A DNA stretch of 64,000 nt from Chloroflexota bacterium (GTDB lineage Bacteria; Chloroflexota; Anaerolineae; Aggregatilineales; Phototrophicaceae), in contig JACAER010000056.1 of assembly GCA_013388745.1 (NCBI GenBank), positions 1-64,000 of the forward strand. Direction: 5' to 3'. Under the pieces are notes generated by a model that did not search any database, had not been told where the DNA came from, and worked only from the letters and a program-made list of their open reading frames with translations. The translations under genes were made by a program, and so were the position numbers. This document shows, one piece after another, positions 35,354-41,858 of this stretch (position 1 is the stretch's first letter; the number at the start of each line of letters is the position of its first letter).

Positions 35354-36133
35354 ATGCGTGTGGAATTGACCAATCAGGTCGCGTTGGTCACGGGAGGGGC
35401 ACATCGGGTAGGCCGGGCGATCGCGCTGGAACTAGCACGGCGCGGGGCGCATATCATGCTCCACTACTACCGTTCGCCCGACGATACCGTGCGCGAAACG
35501 CTCCAGGCTATTAAGTCGTTCGGAGTCAAAGCGTTTCAGGTGCAGGCCGATATTGGCACGGTGGAGGGCGTAGAAGCGGTCTTCGCCGCGCTGCGCGAGT
35601 CTTTCGGGCGGCTGAACATTCTGGTGAACAACGCTTCGATTTTCCAGCGGCGGCAACTGCTGGAAGTGACGCCCGAAGATTGGCACGCGACAATGAATAT
35701 CAATCTGTTTGGGCCGTTTTTGTGTACGCAGCAGGCGGCGGCGCTGATGCAGGCGACACCCAGCGAAAATGTCGAAGACCCAACGACACACCCGCGTCCC
35801 GGCGGCGTGATTATCAATATTTGCGATCGCGGGGCGCTGGAGCCGTGGCCAGAGTTCGCGCATCACGGCATCAGCAAGGCCGGTTTGTTGGCTTTGACCA
35901 AAGTCAGCGCGGCGAGTTTGGGGCCGGAGATCCGCGTGAACGCGATTATTCCGGGTCCCGTGCTCAAGCCCGAAGATACCAGCGACGAAAAATGGGCCAA
36001 ATCGGGGGCGCGCGTGCCGCTCAAACGAACGGGGACGGCAGAAGACGTGGCGCGGGCGGTGGCCTATCTGGCGATGGAAGATTACATTACGGGGGCGGTG
36101 CTGCATGTCGATGGCGGCAGCAGCGTCGTATAA
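35354..36133 (+). CDS. SDR oxidoreductase, pteridine-reductase/FolM-like, catalytic Tyr replaced
   Basis: A 259-residue short-chain dehydrogenase. The NADP(H) motif is VTGGAHRVGRAIALELARRG, NILVNNASIF is the NNAG-like motif, and the C-terminal DVARAVAYLAMEDYITGAVL and VDGGSSVV match the family. The arrangement NICDRGALEPWPEFAHHGIS followed by KAG resembles pteridine reductases, but the Tyr of Y-x-x-x-K is His here. Activity is therefore uncertain; a His could still act as acid. The ATG at 35354 has AGGGGACA upstream. Confidence 0.82.
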   Translation: MRVELTNQVALVTGGAHRVGRAIALELARRGAHIMLHYYRSPDDTVRETLQAIKSFGVKAFQVQADIGTVEGVEAVFAALRESFGRLNILVNNASIFQRRQLLEVTPEDWHATMNINLFGPFLCTQQAAALMQATPSENVEDPTTHPRPGGVIINICDRGALEPWPEFAHHGISKAGLLALTKVSAASLGPEIRVNAIIPGPVLKPEDTSDEKWAKSGARVPLKRTGTAEDVARAVAYLAMEDYITGAVLHVDGGSSVV

Positions 36134-36139
36134 ATAAAA

Positions 36140-36168
36140 AGAGGCGGCGCTGGGCCGCCTCACTTTTG
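36140..36168. terminator. bidirectional terminator between convergent genes
   Basis: GAGGCGGC (36141-36148) pairs with GCCGCCTC (36154-36161), flanked by AAAAA on the left and ACTTTT on the right. It can serve both the SDR gene and the converging GNAT gene. Confidence 0.75.
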
Positions 36169-36177
36169 CACTGAATG

Positions 36178-36714
36178 TTACTGGTAGCGCATGGGCATAG
36201 GCTTCTTTTCGACATGAAAAACGCTGAAGCCGCGTTTCGTGTAATTGTCCAGCGCGTGCGGGCCGTCGAGGTTGCAGGTGTGTACCCAGACACGCCGCGC
36301 GCCATCGCTCCAGGCGTGGGCGATGCCGTGGCTCAGCAGATGCTTGCCGTAGCCCATGCCAAAAAACGCGGGACGCAGCCCAAAGTAGGCGATTTCTGTA
36401 TCTGTCCCCTGGCGCGCCAGTTCGACATAACCGGCGGGCACGCCGTGAACATAGAGCACATCCACCGAAACGCTGCTGTCGGCGATCACATTGTACAGTT
36501 CTTCTTCTGAAAGCAGCAGGCGATCGCGCCAGCGCCACTGTTCACCCACGGCGCCGTACAGGAAACGGTAAAAACTCACGTCGGGGGTTTTCATGCGATT
36601 GATGCTAAAATGCGTGCCATTGACATACGCCGGGCGGAAAGCGGCACGGCTGGTCATTTCCAGATGAGTGGTGATGAGCATATCCGGCATTATGGGTTTG
36701 GCAAGCGCGACCAT
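36178..36714 (-). CDS. GNAT-family N-acetyltransferase
   Basis: A 178-residue acetyltransferase. YVHGVPAGYVELARQGTDTE and IAYFGLRPAFFGMGYGKHLL carry the acetyl-CoA-binding pattern (G-x-G-x-G/A variant: GMGYGKHLL), followed by VWVHTCNLDGPHALDNYTKR and GFSVF as in motifs A and B. The substrate is unknown. A later ATG (36690 or 36681) could be the true start. It is convergent with the SDR gene and divergent from the MFS gene. Confidence 0.85.
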   Translation of the reverse strand: MVALAKPIMPDMLITTHLEMTSRAAFRPAYVNGTHFSINRMKTPDVSFYRFLYGAVGEQWRWRDRLLLSEEELYNVIADSSVSVDVLYVHGVPAGYVELARQGTDTEIAYFGLRPAFFGMGYGKHLLSHGIAHAWSDGARRVWVHTCNLDGPHALDNYTKRGFSVFHVEKKPMPMRYQ

Positions 36715-36818
36715 CGTGATCGTCCCTTGGTGTGTTTGTTAACGCATATTACCAAGAGTATCGCAAGCGCGTGCGCGGTTCTACGGCTACGGACACCGAG
36801 AAGGGCGGGAATCTTTTT

Positions 36819-38009
36819 GTGAAAAGTCAACAAAACAGGGCGTATTTCACGCTGACGCTGGCCTATGCCGGCTTTCTGATGCTGGGATTAGGCAGCGGTA
36901 TTCTGGGGGTGGCGTGGCCGACGATGCGCGCTGAGTTCGGCATGGCGCTGGACGCGATGAGTTATCTGCTGGTGGCGGGAACAATCGGCTATACGCTGGT
37001 GAGCGCCAATTCTGGGCGGCTGGCGCAGCGCTACGGGATGCGCTGGCTGCTGGTGGGCGGCGTGCTGACGACGGCGCTGGCCTCGTTTTTGCAGGCCTTC
37101 GCGCCGGTCTGGCTGGTGTTGATCGCGGGGGCGTTTTTTGCCAGCGCAGGGGCGGCGGCGCTGGATGCAGGCTTGAACCTGTACGCGGCGGCGCATTACA
37201 GCCCGCGTGTGATGAACTGGCTGCACGCCAGCTTCGGGTTCGGCTCTGTGCTCAGCCCGCTGATGATGCGCACGATTTTTGAGGCCGATAGGTCGTGGCG
37301 CGTGGGCTATGTGGTAGCGGGTGTGCTGAACGTGGCGCTGGCGACGGCCTGTTTCTTCGCCGTCTGGCGTTCGCTGGCGGTGCTTTCGCAGCCGGATGGC
37401 GTGAGCCGCAGCGAGCGTTTGCCGCTGCGGGCGACGATCCGGCTGCCGCTGGTGTGGTTGAGCGTGAGCGTGTTCGCGCTGTATGTGGGCGCGGAGATTA
37501 CGCCGGGCAATTGGTCGTACAGCTTTTTGACCGAAGGCCGCCTGATCGACACAGCGACGGCCAGCCTGTGGGTGAGCTTTTTCTGGGGCGGGCTGACGGC
37601 GGGGCGCGTATTTTTCGGGCTGATCGCCCATCGATTTAAGCTCGAAACGATATTGCGGGTGGCGATGGCGCTGGGCGTGCTGGCGCTGCTGGCGCTGTGG
37701 TTCGGCGGGACGAGCGTGCTGACGTTCGCCGGGCTGACGCTGTTGGGCTTTTCGCAGGGGCCGATTTTCCCGCTGTTGATGAGCGCAACTCCCGGACGGC
37801 TGGGGCAGCACGCGGCCAACGCCATCGGCTTGCAGATGGCGATGGTGGGAATCGGCAGCGCGGCGTTTCCGAGTCTGGCGGGGATTCTGGCGAATCGCAT
37901 CGGCCTGGAGATCATTCCGCCGTTTGTGCTGCTGCTGACCGTGGCGATGATCGCGATTCATGAAGCGTTGATCGCCCGGAGCCGGCGGCCAGTGGCGGCA
38001 GCGGCGTAA
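36819..38009 (+). CDS. MFS transporter
   Basis: A 396-residue protein with twelve hydrophobic segments. NSGRLAQRYGMRWLLVGGVL is the loop 2-3 major facilitator motif (GxLaDrxGrr-like). FGFGSVLSPLM and EITPGNWSYSFLTEGRLI place it near the FucP/YbjJ-like sugar and efflux branch. I chose the GTG at 36819 because AAGGGCGGG precedes it; the frame is open to 36732, but that region has no ribosome binding site. Substrate unknown. Confidence 0.85.
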   Translation: MKSQQNRAYFTLTLAYAGFLMLGLGSGILGVAWPTMRAEFGMALDAMSYLLVAGTIGYTLVSANSGRLAQRYGMRWLLVGGVLTTALASFLQAFAPVWLVLIAGAFFASAGAAALDAGLNLYAAAHYSPRVMNWLHASFGFGSVLSPLMMRTIFEADRSWRVGYVVAGVLNVALATACFFAVWRSLAVLSQPDGVSRSERLPLRATIRLPLVWLSVSVFALYVGAEITPGNWSYSFLTEGRLIDTATASLWVSFFWGGLTAGRVFFGLIAHRFKLETILRVAMALGVLALLALWFGGTSVLTFAGLTLLGFSQGPIFPLLMSATPGRLGQHAANAIGLQMAMVGIGSAAFPSLAGILANRIGLEIIPPFVLLLTVAMIAIHEALIARSRRPVAAAA

Positions 38010-38224
38010 GAAAGTGCCGCACAAGCTGAAAGGGACGCGGGCCAGGGGTTAAGTCCGCTGCCGTTTCAACGGGCAGCAGGGTCAGTCGCGGGCCTCTGGT
38101 TACTCAACGCGCTGTCCCATGCGTTGTCTCGCGCCACTTTCCCGCGATTACTCATTGATAATGGAAATTATCATGAGTGGTGTGAATTTAAAGCCATCGA
38201 CACCAAAATTCATCCCGGCGCGCC

Positions 38225-38899
38225 TCAATCCCACAGCACGCCGCCCAGCGCGTCCAGAAAGGCGCCGCCCTCTAATCCCAGCGCCCGTGTCATGATGATC
38301 GTGTCGAATGTGGTGCGCAAATGCCCGCTGCCTTCTGCCGCCGAAAAACGGATGTCAAAATACCCCTGGCGCGCCGGCAGTGTCAGCCCGTCCATCAGCG
38401 TGTTAGCGCCCGTCAGAATCACTTCTGTCAGGGCCGGCATATCCGCCAGCGACGCCACCCGCACCGTCAGGAAGAAATCCACGCTCACCGCCGTAAAATA
38501 CAGCACGCTGCCATTCGTATCCAGACAGTTCTGCCCGCTGATTTGCGTGCGCACCTGCATACTGTCCAACAGCAGGATGCCCGAACTGTCGATCTTCTGC
38601 TGCGCGGCGGCGGTCAGCTCCGGCGCATCCTGCGTCGCCCATGTCCAGTTACAGGGCGGCCCCACCGGTGTGAACAGCAGCGGCGGCGGGGTCGGTGTTA
38701 TCATCAACAGCGGCACCTGCCCCGTATTAGGCTGCGCCGTCAGCAGCGCGGAAAGAGTCGCGTTGGCAAGCTGCGGCGCCAGCGCGAGCTGTATCGCTGT
38801 CGCCGTTTGCTGGATAGGCGAAGGCGCAGCCGGCGCGCAGGCCGCTGTCACCATCAGCCCCAGACACAGTGCCCACAGCCAAAATAGTTTTTTGAACAT
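38225..38899 (-). CDS. lipoprotein of unknown function
   Basis: A 224-residue protein with a lipoprotein signal (MFKKLFWLWALCLGLMVTAA, then C21 in a TAAC lipobox). A proline-rich linker (ITPTPPPLLFTPVGPPC) follows, then a soluble domain with DSSGILLLDSMQVRTQISGQ and VDFFLTVRVASL. It is probably exported and anchored on the outer face of the membrane. No family recognised with confidence. It lies 9 bases downstream of the luciferase-like gene on the same strand and is probably co-transcribed. Confidence 0.7.
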   Translation of the reverse strand: MFKKLFWLWALCLGLMVTAACAPAAPSPIQQTATAIQLALAPQLANATLSALLTAQPNTGQVPLLMITPTPPPLLFTPVGPPCNWTWATQDAPELTAAAQQKIDSSGILLLDSMQVRTQISGQNCLDTNGSVLYFTAVSVDFFLTVRVASLADMPALTEVILTGANTLMDGLTLPARQGYFDIRFSAAEGSGHLRTTFDTIIMTRALGLEGGAFLDALGGVLWD

Positions 38900-38908
38900 C
38901 GCTGCGCC

Positions 38909-39829
38909 TCACTGGAAGGCCTTCAGGACATCCTGCGCCAGCGCTGCCAGCCCATCCAGATCATCCAGCATCAGCCATTGCAGCATAAAGCGTTCGACCC
39001 CCGCATCGACATACGCCCCCAACTGATCGACCAACTGCTGCCCCCTGCCGATCAACATGCCGCGTTCGCGCGCGCGCGCCAGATCGCTGTGGTACAGCGC
39101 CGCCGCCTTGTCCGCCACTTCCGCTTCACCGCCATAGATCACCCCGTGCATCAGCGAGCGTTTGACATCGCCTGGTTTGCGCCCTGCCTGCTGCAAGAGT
39201 TCGTTCAGGCGCGCATTATTCTCGCGGAAGCGCTCCGGCGGCGAAAAAACGGCATTCCATTCGTCGGCATATTTCGCCACCAGCGGCAGGGTTTTCTGCG
39301 GGCCGTTGCCGCCGATCAGCAGCGGCGGGCGGCGCGGCGCGCGCGGCAGCAGCACCGCGTCTGTCAGCGAAAAATACTGCCCCTGAAAGCTGATTGGCTG
39401 CGTGTTGTCGTACAACAGCGTCGTCAGTTCCAGCGCTTCATGCAGCATGGCGAAGCGCGTTGTAAAGTCGTAAAAAGGGATGCCGAACTGCTTGTGTTCG
39501 CGTTCTTGCCAGCCCGCGCCCATACCCAACACCAACCGCCCGCCGCTCAGCGCGTCTACCTGCGCCGCCATGCGCGCTGTCAGCACGGGCTGTCGAAACG
39601 TCACGGGTGTCACCAGCGCGCCGAATTCGATGCGTTGTGTGTGCGCCGCCGCATAGGTCAGCGACACCCACAGTTCCAGCGAATCGTAATCCGGCGGCTG
39701 CGCGTTGCTGTAATGGTCGGAACGAAACACACACTGAAAACCCAGTGCTTCCGCCGCGCGCAGCAGTTTTTGCCAACGCTCCCAGTTCAGGCCGTTCTGG
39801 CCTTCGATCATAATACCCATCTGCGCCAT
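38909..39829 (-). CDS. luciferase-like monooxygenase-family oxidoreductase (F420 type)
   Basis: A 306-residue TIM-barrel protein of the LLM family. It contains GIMIEGQNGLNWERWQKLLR, FRSDHYSNAQPPDYDSLELW, IEFGALVTPVTFRQPVL, LVLGMGAGWQEREHKQFGIP and RRPPLLIGGNGPQKTLPLVA. These segments match the TIGR03560-like F420-dependent group (memory of the family). It would use F420H2 or FMN; which of these cannot be seen. It is followed by the lipoprotein gene. Confidence 0.85.
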   Translation of the reverse strand: MAQMGIMIEGQNGLNWERWQKLLRAAEALGFQCVFRSDHYSNAQPPDYDSLELWVSLTYAAAHTQRIEFGALVTPVTFRQPVLTARMAAQVDALSGGRLVLGMGAGWQEREHKQFGIPFYDFTTRFAMLHEALELTTLLYDNTQPISFQGQYFSLTDAVLLPRAPRRPPLLIGGNGPQKTLPLVAKYADEWNAVFSPPERFRENNARLNELLQQAGRKPGDVKRSLMHGVIYGGEAEVADKAAALYHSDLARARERGMLIGRGQQLVDQLGAYVDAGVERFMLQWLMLDDLDGLAALAQDVLKAFQ

Positions 39830-39847
39830 CGCTTTACTCCGTTCTGC

Positions 39848-40759
39848 TTATTTACTGCCTGATTGCTGGCCGCTGTTGTTGGTCTTGGTGTCCTTCGTCT
39901 GCCGCGCCGCCTCATAGGCTTGCAGCGCCGCCAGATGTTCCAGCAAGATTTCCTGCAAGTCTTCTACCTGCTGCTTTAGTTCGCGGATTTCGATTTCGGC
40001 CTTCAGATTGACTTCATATTCGATGTCGTTGCGCACTTTTTCACGCGCGGTCTGTCGGTTCTGGCTGATCAGCACGAACAGCGACAGAAAAATGGCCTCC
40101 AGCGACACGACCATCGTCAGCAGCCCATAGGGGAAGGGGTCGAAAGCCGTGTAGCCCGGCAGCAGGCCGTTTTCCAGCAGCAGATTGCCGCCGATCCACA
40201 GCGCGAACCAGAGGACGCTGAAGTACACAAAACGGATGTCACCCGCCACCATCGTCAGAAAATCTGAGAGCCGCTCACCCCACGATTCTGTTTTTTCGAT
40301 CAATTCGTTGACATTGCGTGTCGTGCGTTCACGCACCAACAGATTCGATTCGCGCACTCGTTTGCTGAGCATCGTCATCATGTCCAGCGCCGCGTCGGGG
40401 TGCTTGGTGAACAAAATCTGTAAGTCAGCGCGATCAATGCCGATCAGCTTGCTGTTTTCCAGCGCTTTGGCGCTGGCCGAACGCGGCTGTTCGTCGAGCA
40501 GCGACAGCTCGCCAAACATTTCGCCCGGCTCCACCACACCCAGAATCACGCGGTCGCCGGCCTTATCCTGCACATACAGCTCGATCCTGCCCGACTCCAC
40601 CATGAACATTTTACCGCCGGGATCGCCTTCTGCGAACAATCGTTTGCCCGCCAGCAGCGTCACCTCGTCCATGGCTTCGGCCAGCGTACACAATTCGTCG
40701 AAATCGAACATCTCGAAAAACGGGATATTGCGCAAAATATTCGGATCAAAAACCGGCAT
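39848..40759 (-). CDS. cNMP-binding domain plus DUF1003 membrane protein
   Basis: A 303-residue protein. Residues about 10-125 form a cyclic-nucleotide-binding (CRP-like) domain: IPFFEMFDFDELCTLAEAMD, LFAEGDPGGKMFMVESGRIE and GEMFGELSLLDEQPRSASAK (the phosphate-binding cassette with Glu and Arg). DUF1003 follows (about 165-270) with two membrane helices (FVYFSVLWFALWIGGNLLL and LLTMVVSLEAIFLSLFVLIS) and SQNRQTAREKVRNDIEYEVN. The tail is a coiled coil. I chose the ATG at 40759, preceded by AGGGGGTCTT. It probably couples cyclic-nucleotide level to a membrane function; the ligand type is unknown. Confidence 0.87.
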   Translation of the reverse strand: MPVFDPNILRNIPFFEMFDFDELCTLAEAMDEVTLLAGKRLFAEGDPGGKMFMVESGRIELYVQDKAGDRVILGVVEPGEMFGELSLLDEQPRSASAKALENSKLIGIDRADLQILFTKHPDAALDMMTMLSKRVRESNLLVRERTTRNVNELIEKTESWGERLSDFLTMVAGDIRFVYFSVLWFALWIGGNLLLENGLLPGYTAFDPFPYGLLTMVVSLEAIFLSLFVLISQNRQTAREKVRNDIEYEVNLKAEIEIRELKQQVEDLQEILLEHLAALQAYEAARQTKDTKTNNSGQQSGSK

Positions 40760-40811
40760 AAGACCCCCTGTGGTGATGAATGCGGGCTGTGTGGTGGAAA
40801 ACAAAACGGCC

Positions 40812-40833
40812 TGTACACTTGTACTAGTGTACA
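40812..40833 (-). promoter_or_regulatory. inverted repeat upstream of the cNMP/DUF1003 gene
   Basis: TGTACACT (40812-40819) and AGTGTACA (40826-40833) are perfect 8-bp arms around a 6-bp spacer, 53 bases upstream of the start at 40759. It has the size of a dimeric regulator operator. Confidence 0.5.
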
Positions 40834-40980
40834 CCCGCCACCCTAAAGCCAAAAGTTCCGCGACGTTAAGCCTGATATTAACCAAACATCATGCCCAAAA
40901 CAGGACAGGTGACGCTGTTGCCCACCGCCAAATTGTGATATGTCTGAAAGTGGATACAGCGTAAGGAGGAAAAAGGAACT

Positions 40981-41172
40981 ATGGAAAGCTTCCTGATTGC
41001 TGTGGGTTTGGCATTGCTGCTGATCGTTGTGCCGGTTTTCGCCTACTGGATTGTCGCCGAATATCGGCTCGGCCGCCGTCTCGCAGATTACTACTTCAAC
41101 AACCGCGGCCGCACCTTCCCCGATAAACCGAATCCGCTGGAAACGCGGTCGATGGCGCGCAAAGAGCATTAG
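40981..41172 (+). CDS. small single-span membrane protein
   Basis: A 63-residue protein with one membrane helix (about 3-27, LIAVGLALLLIVVPVFAYWI) and a basic soluble tail ending MARKEH. A strong AAGGAGGAAAAAGG lies in front of the ATG. A terminator follows directly. Function unknown; the strong ribosome binding site supports expression. Confidence 0.6.
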   Translation: MESFLIAVGLALLLIVVPVFAYWIVAEYRLGRRLADYYFNNRGRTFPDKPNPLETRSMARKEH

Positions 41173-41186
41173 CGGCTGCGCAGGCG

Positions 41187-41221
41187 AAAAAAGCGCGCGT
41201 CCACGCGGGCGCGCCTTTTTA
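41187..41221. terminator. terminator hairpin
   Basis: AAAAAAGCGCGC (from about 41187) faces GCGCGCC then TTTTTATT (to about 41221), with a GTCCACGCGG loop. It suits both the small membrane-protein gene and the converging PIN remnant. Confidence 0.65.
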
Positions 41222-41401
41222 TTCGGTGGCCGAATCCTCATCGCTGGGCTGTATGATACGCAAAAAGTCAAACGCATTCACGATCTGAATGCCTGCATAG
41301 GGATGCAGGGCTAAAAGGTCTTGATCTTCGCAGACGATATACTGCGCGGCGCTGGCGCACGCCAGGAAAATAGCGCCATATTGTCGTACACATCCCCCCA
41401 C
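41219..41401 (-). pseudogene. PIN-domain toxin remnant (C-terminal part)
   Basis: About 60 codons read as the C-terminus of a PIN-domain ribonuclease: IFLACASAAQYIVCEDQDLL, ALHPYAGIQIVNAFDFLRII. The conserved ACA...YIVxxDxDLL and P...FL pattern is clear. The N-terminal half with the first catalytic Asp is absent and the frame before it (to 41465) is unrelated. No antitoxin gene is adjacent. It is a truncated VapC-like fossil. Confidence 0.6.
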
Positions 41402-41484
41402 ATGCCGGGCGCGCGTTGACGGGTGCGGTGCGGCGGCGGTATACTTTTAACACAATACAAGACACAGAAATGAGGCTGATGCTG

Positions 41485-41736
41485 ATGGCAAATGAAACCC
41501 CCGCGATCGAACCGGAACTGTTGGAAATTTTACGCTGTCCGGTAGCGGTGCATTACAAAGACAAAGGCGATGACCCCGGCAAGCTGGAGCTGGTGAAGGG
41601 CTGCTGGCTGGTGAGCGCCGATTCGGGCTACAAGTATCCGATTCGCAATGGCATTCCGGTGATGCTGGTAGAAGAAGGCGAACGCTGGAAAGATACGCCT
41701 GTTGAGCAGCTCCCCGTGCCGCCGCCGGAGAATTAA
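41485..41736 (+). CDS. Trm112/UPF0434-like protein
   Basis: An 83-residue protein. ELLEILRCPVAVHYKDKGDD and YKYPIRNGIPVMLVEEGERW match the Trm112/UPF0434 pattern (LLxILxCP..., then YPIRxGIPVML). The second Cys of the usual CPxC pair is missing (CPVAV) and only one other Cys (KGCWL) exists, so zinc binding is doubtful. Starts at 41470 or 41479 are possible. In the family it binds and activates methyltransferases. A terminator follows. Confidence 0.75.
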   Translation: MANETPAIEPELLEILRCPVAVHYKDKGDDPGKLELVKGCWLVSADSGYKYPIRNGIPVMLVEEGERWKDTPVEQLPVPPPEN

Positions 41737-41743
41737 GACCTGA

Positions 41744-41768
41744 CCCCGCCCCTGTTGGCGGGGTTTTT
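41744..41768 (+). terminator. Rho-independent terminator
   Basis: CCCCGCC (41744-41750), loop CCTGTT, GGCGGGG (41757-41763), then TTTTTGTT. It follows the Trm112-like stop by 8 bases. Confidence 0.85.
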
Positions 41769-41789
41769 GTTGTGCGCGGCGAGCATGTT

Positions 41790-41819
41790 TTGCCCAATTG
41801 TGTGTCTCAATGCTATACT
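41790..41819 (+). promoter_or_regulatory. promoter candidate of the STAND ATPase gene
   Basis: TTGCCC (41790-41795), 18 bases, TATACT (41814-41819) with an extended -10 TG at 41811-41812. The gene's ATG is 40 bases downstream. Confidence 0.55.
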
Positions 41820-41858
41820 GACCTTTATGAATGCAATCTTTAAGCAGGAATAGTCATT

